Below, piece after piece: positions 63,650-64,000 of a DNA stretch of 64,000 nucleotides. The notes beneath the pieces were generated by a model. That model had not been told where the DNA came from. It did no database searches and was given only the letters and a program-made list of their open reading frames with translations. Numbering within the stretch: the stretch's first letter is position 1; each line of letters begins with the position of its first letter. Source of the stretch: Propioniciclava flava (GTDB taxonomy: Bacteria > Actinomycetota > Actinomycetes > Propionibacteriales > Propionibacteriaceae); contig NZ_PPCV01000001.1 in the NCBI RefSeq assembly GCF_004126535.1, positions 310,001 through 374,000 of the forward strand, given 5' to 3'. The translations under genes and the position numbers were made by a program.

Positions 63650-64000
63650 GGCACCTCAGGCCGCTCGCGCAAACCCCGCACGACCGCGTCCGGATCCTCC
63701 GCCCGGAAGACGGCCGATCCGGCCACGAACACGGTGGCCCCGGCGTCCAGGCATTGATCGATGGTGGACTCCGACACCCCGCCATCGACCTGAATCCAAA
63801 TGTCAGCGCCAGAACGCTCGACGATCTCGCGCGTGCGACGAATCTTGGGCAGCATCTCGGTGAGGAAGCTCTGGCCGCCGAACCCCGGGTCCACCGTCAT
63901 GATCAGCACCATGTCGAACTCGGTGATGATGTCGGCCAGCGGCTCAATGGGGGTCTGCGGACGCAACCCCAGCGACGCCTTCGCCCCCAGGCCGCGGATC
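63637..64000 (-). CDS. rpe: Ribulose-phosphate 3-epimerase, 3' part
   Basis: The frame is open to the window edge ([20 protein letters not shown]), so the N-terminus is missing. [13 protein letters not shown] carries a metal-ligand Asp region and [10 protein letters not shown] the phosphate-binding end; [10 protein letters not shown] closes the protein. Interconverts ribulose-5-phosphate and xylulose-5-phosphate in the pentose phosphate pathway. Confidence 0.93.
   Translation of the reverse strand, partial: IRGLGAKASLGLRPQTPIEPLADIITEFDMVLIMTVDPGFGGQSFLTEMLPKIRRTREIVERSGADIWIQVDGGVSESTIDQCLDAGATVFVAGSAVFRAEDPDAVVRGLRERPEVPCRH

Overview
The window is high-GC DNA from an actinomycete. The clearest marker is the RNA polymerase-binding protein RbpA (1824-2156), which is confined to Actinomycetota. 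The Ppm1/Lnt pair, the many GTG starts and the GTGA/ATGA stop-start overlaps agree with this. A member of Propionibacteriales is plausible but cannot be proven by eye. No CRISPR array or rRNA is visible.

Left chromosomal part (1-21.5 kb): end of a glycerophosphodiester phosphodiesterase, an Atg22-like MFS transporter, rbpA, the lipoprotein/glycolipid pair lnt-ppm1 with an FxsA-like gene, an M20 dipeptidase, an Lrp/AsnC regulator, a stand-alone 5'-3' exonuclease, the methionine cluster metY-metX-metW, YqeY and DUF488 genes, an orphan ABC ATPase, hydrolases, and three TetR genes, each beside a clear inverted-repeat operator (next to a split DUF4386 gene, a gap gene and an SDR gene).

Accessory island (about 21.55-48.3 kb): a layered relic of conjugative elements between the SDR gene and a tRNA-Pro(GGG) gene that has a broken second copy. 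It starts with the 3' end of a TraG/VirD4-type coupling protein gene, a conserved hypothetical, an excisionase and a tyrosine integrase truncated before its catalytic tyrosine. Next come a PIN-like fragment and a two-gene Gabija-like defence module (OLD/TOPRIM ATPase-nuclease plus UvrD-like helicase) with a divergent unknown gene. After a 1.4-kb decayed stretch holding a parD pseudogene comes a MobF relaxase gene that is dead twice over: it has a one-base insertion, and a 9,720-bp element (32611-42330) is inserted in it. That element is a complete-looking integrative mobilizable element. It has a large serine integrase at its right end, its own intact MobF relaxase, an AbrB/membrane-protein pair, a TetR-flavodoxin-TM2 cargo block and two small uncharacterised genes. 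The 8-bp repeat CTCGGCTA flanks it, and removing it restores the relaxase reading frame exactly. The island then continues with the relaxase 3' end, an AlpA-like gene, an AbiE-like type IV toxin-antitoxin pair with a nested palindromic operator, a PIN-like (DUF4935-type) protein and a hypothetical protein.

Right chromosomal part (48.3-64 kb): a methyltransferase, a D-threonine aldolase-like enzyme, the cluster tyrA-cmk-der, small unknowns, an alpha/beta hydrolase, a compact minus-strand run (metH, HAD phosphatase, lipoprotein SBP, trmI), a PAC2 protein, an acyltransferase and the 3' part of rpe. metH at 58.5 kb complements the metYXW block at 8-11 kb: MetX/MetY make homocysteine and MetH methylates it.
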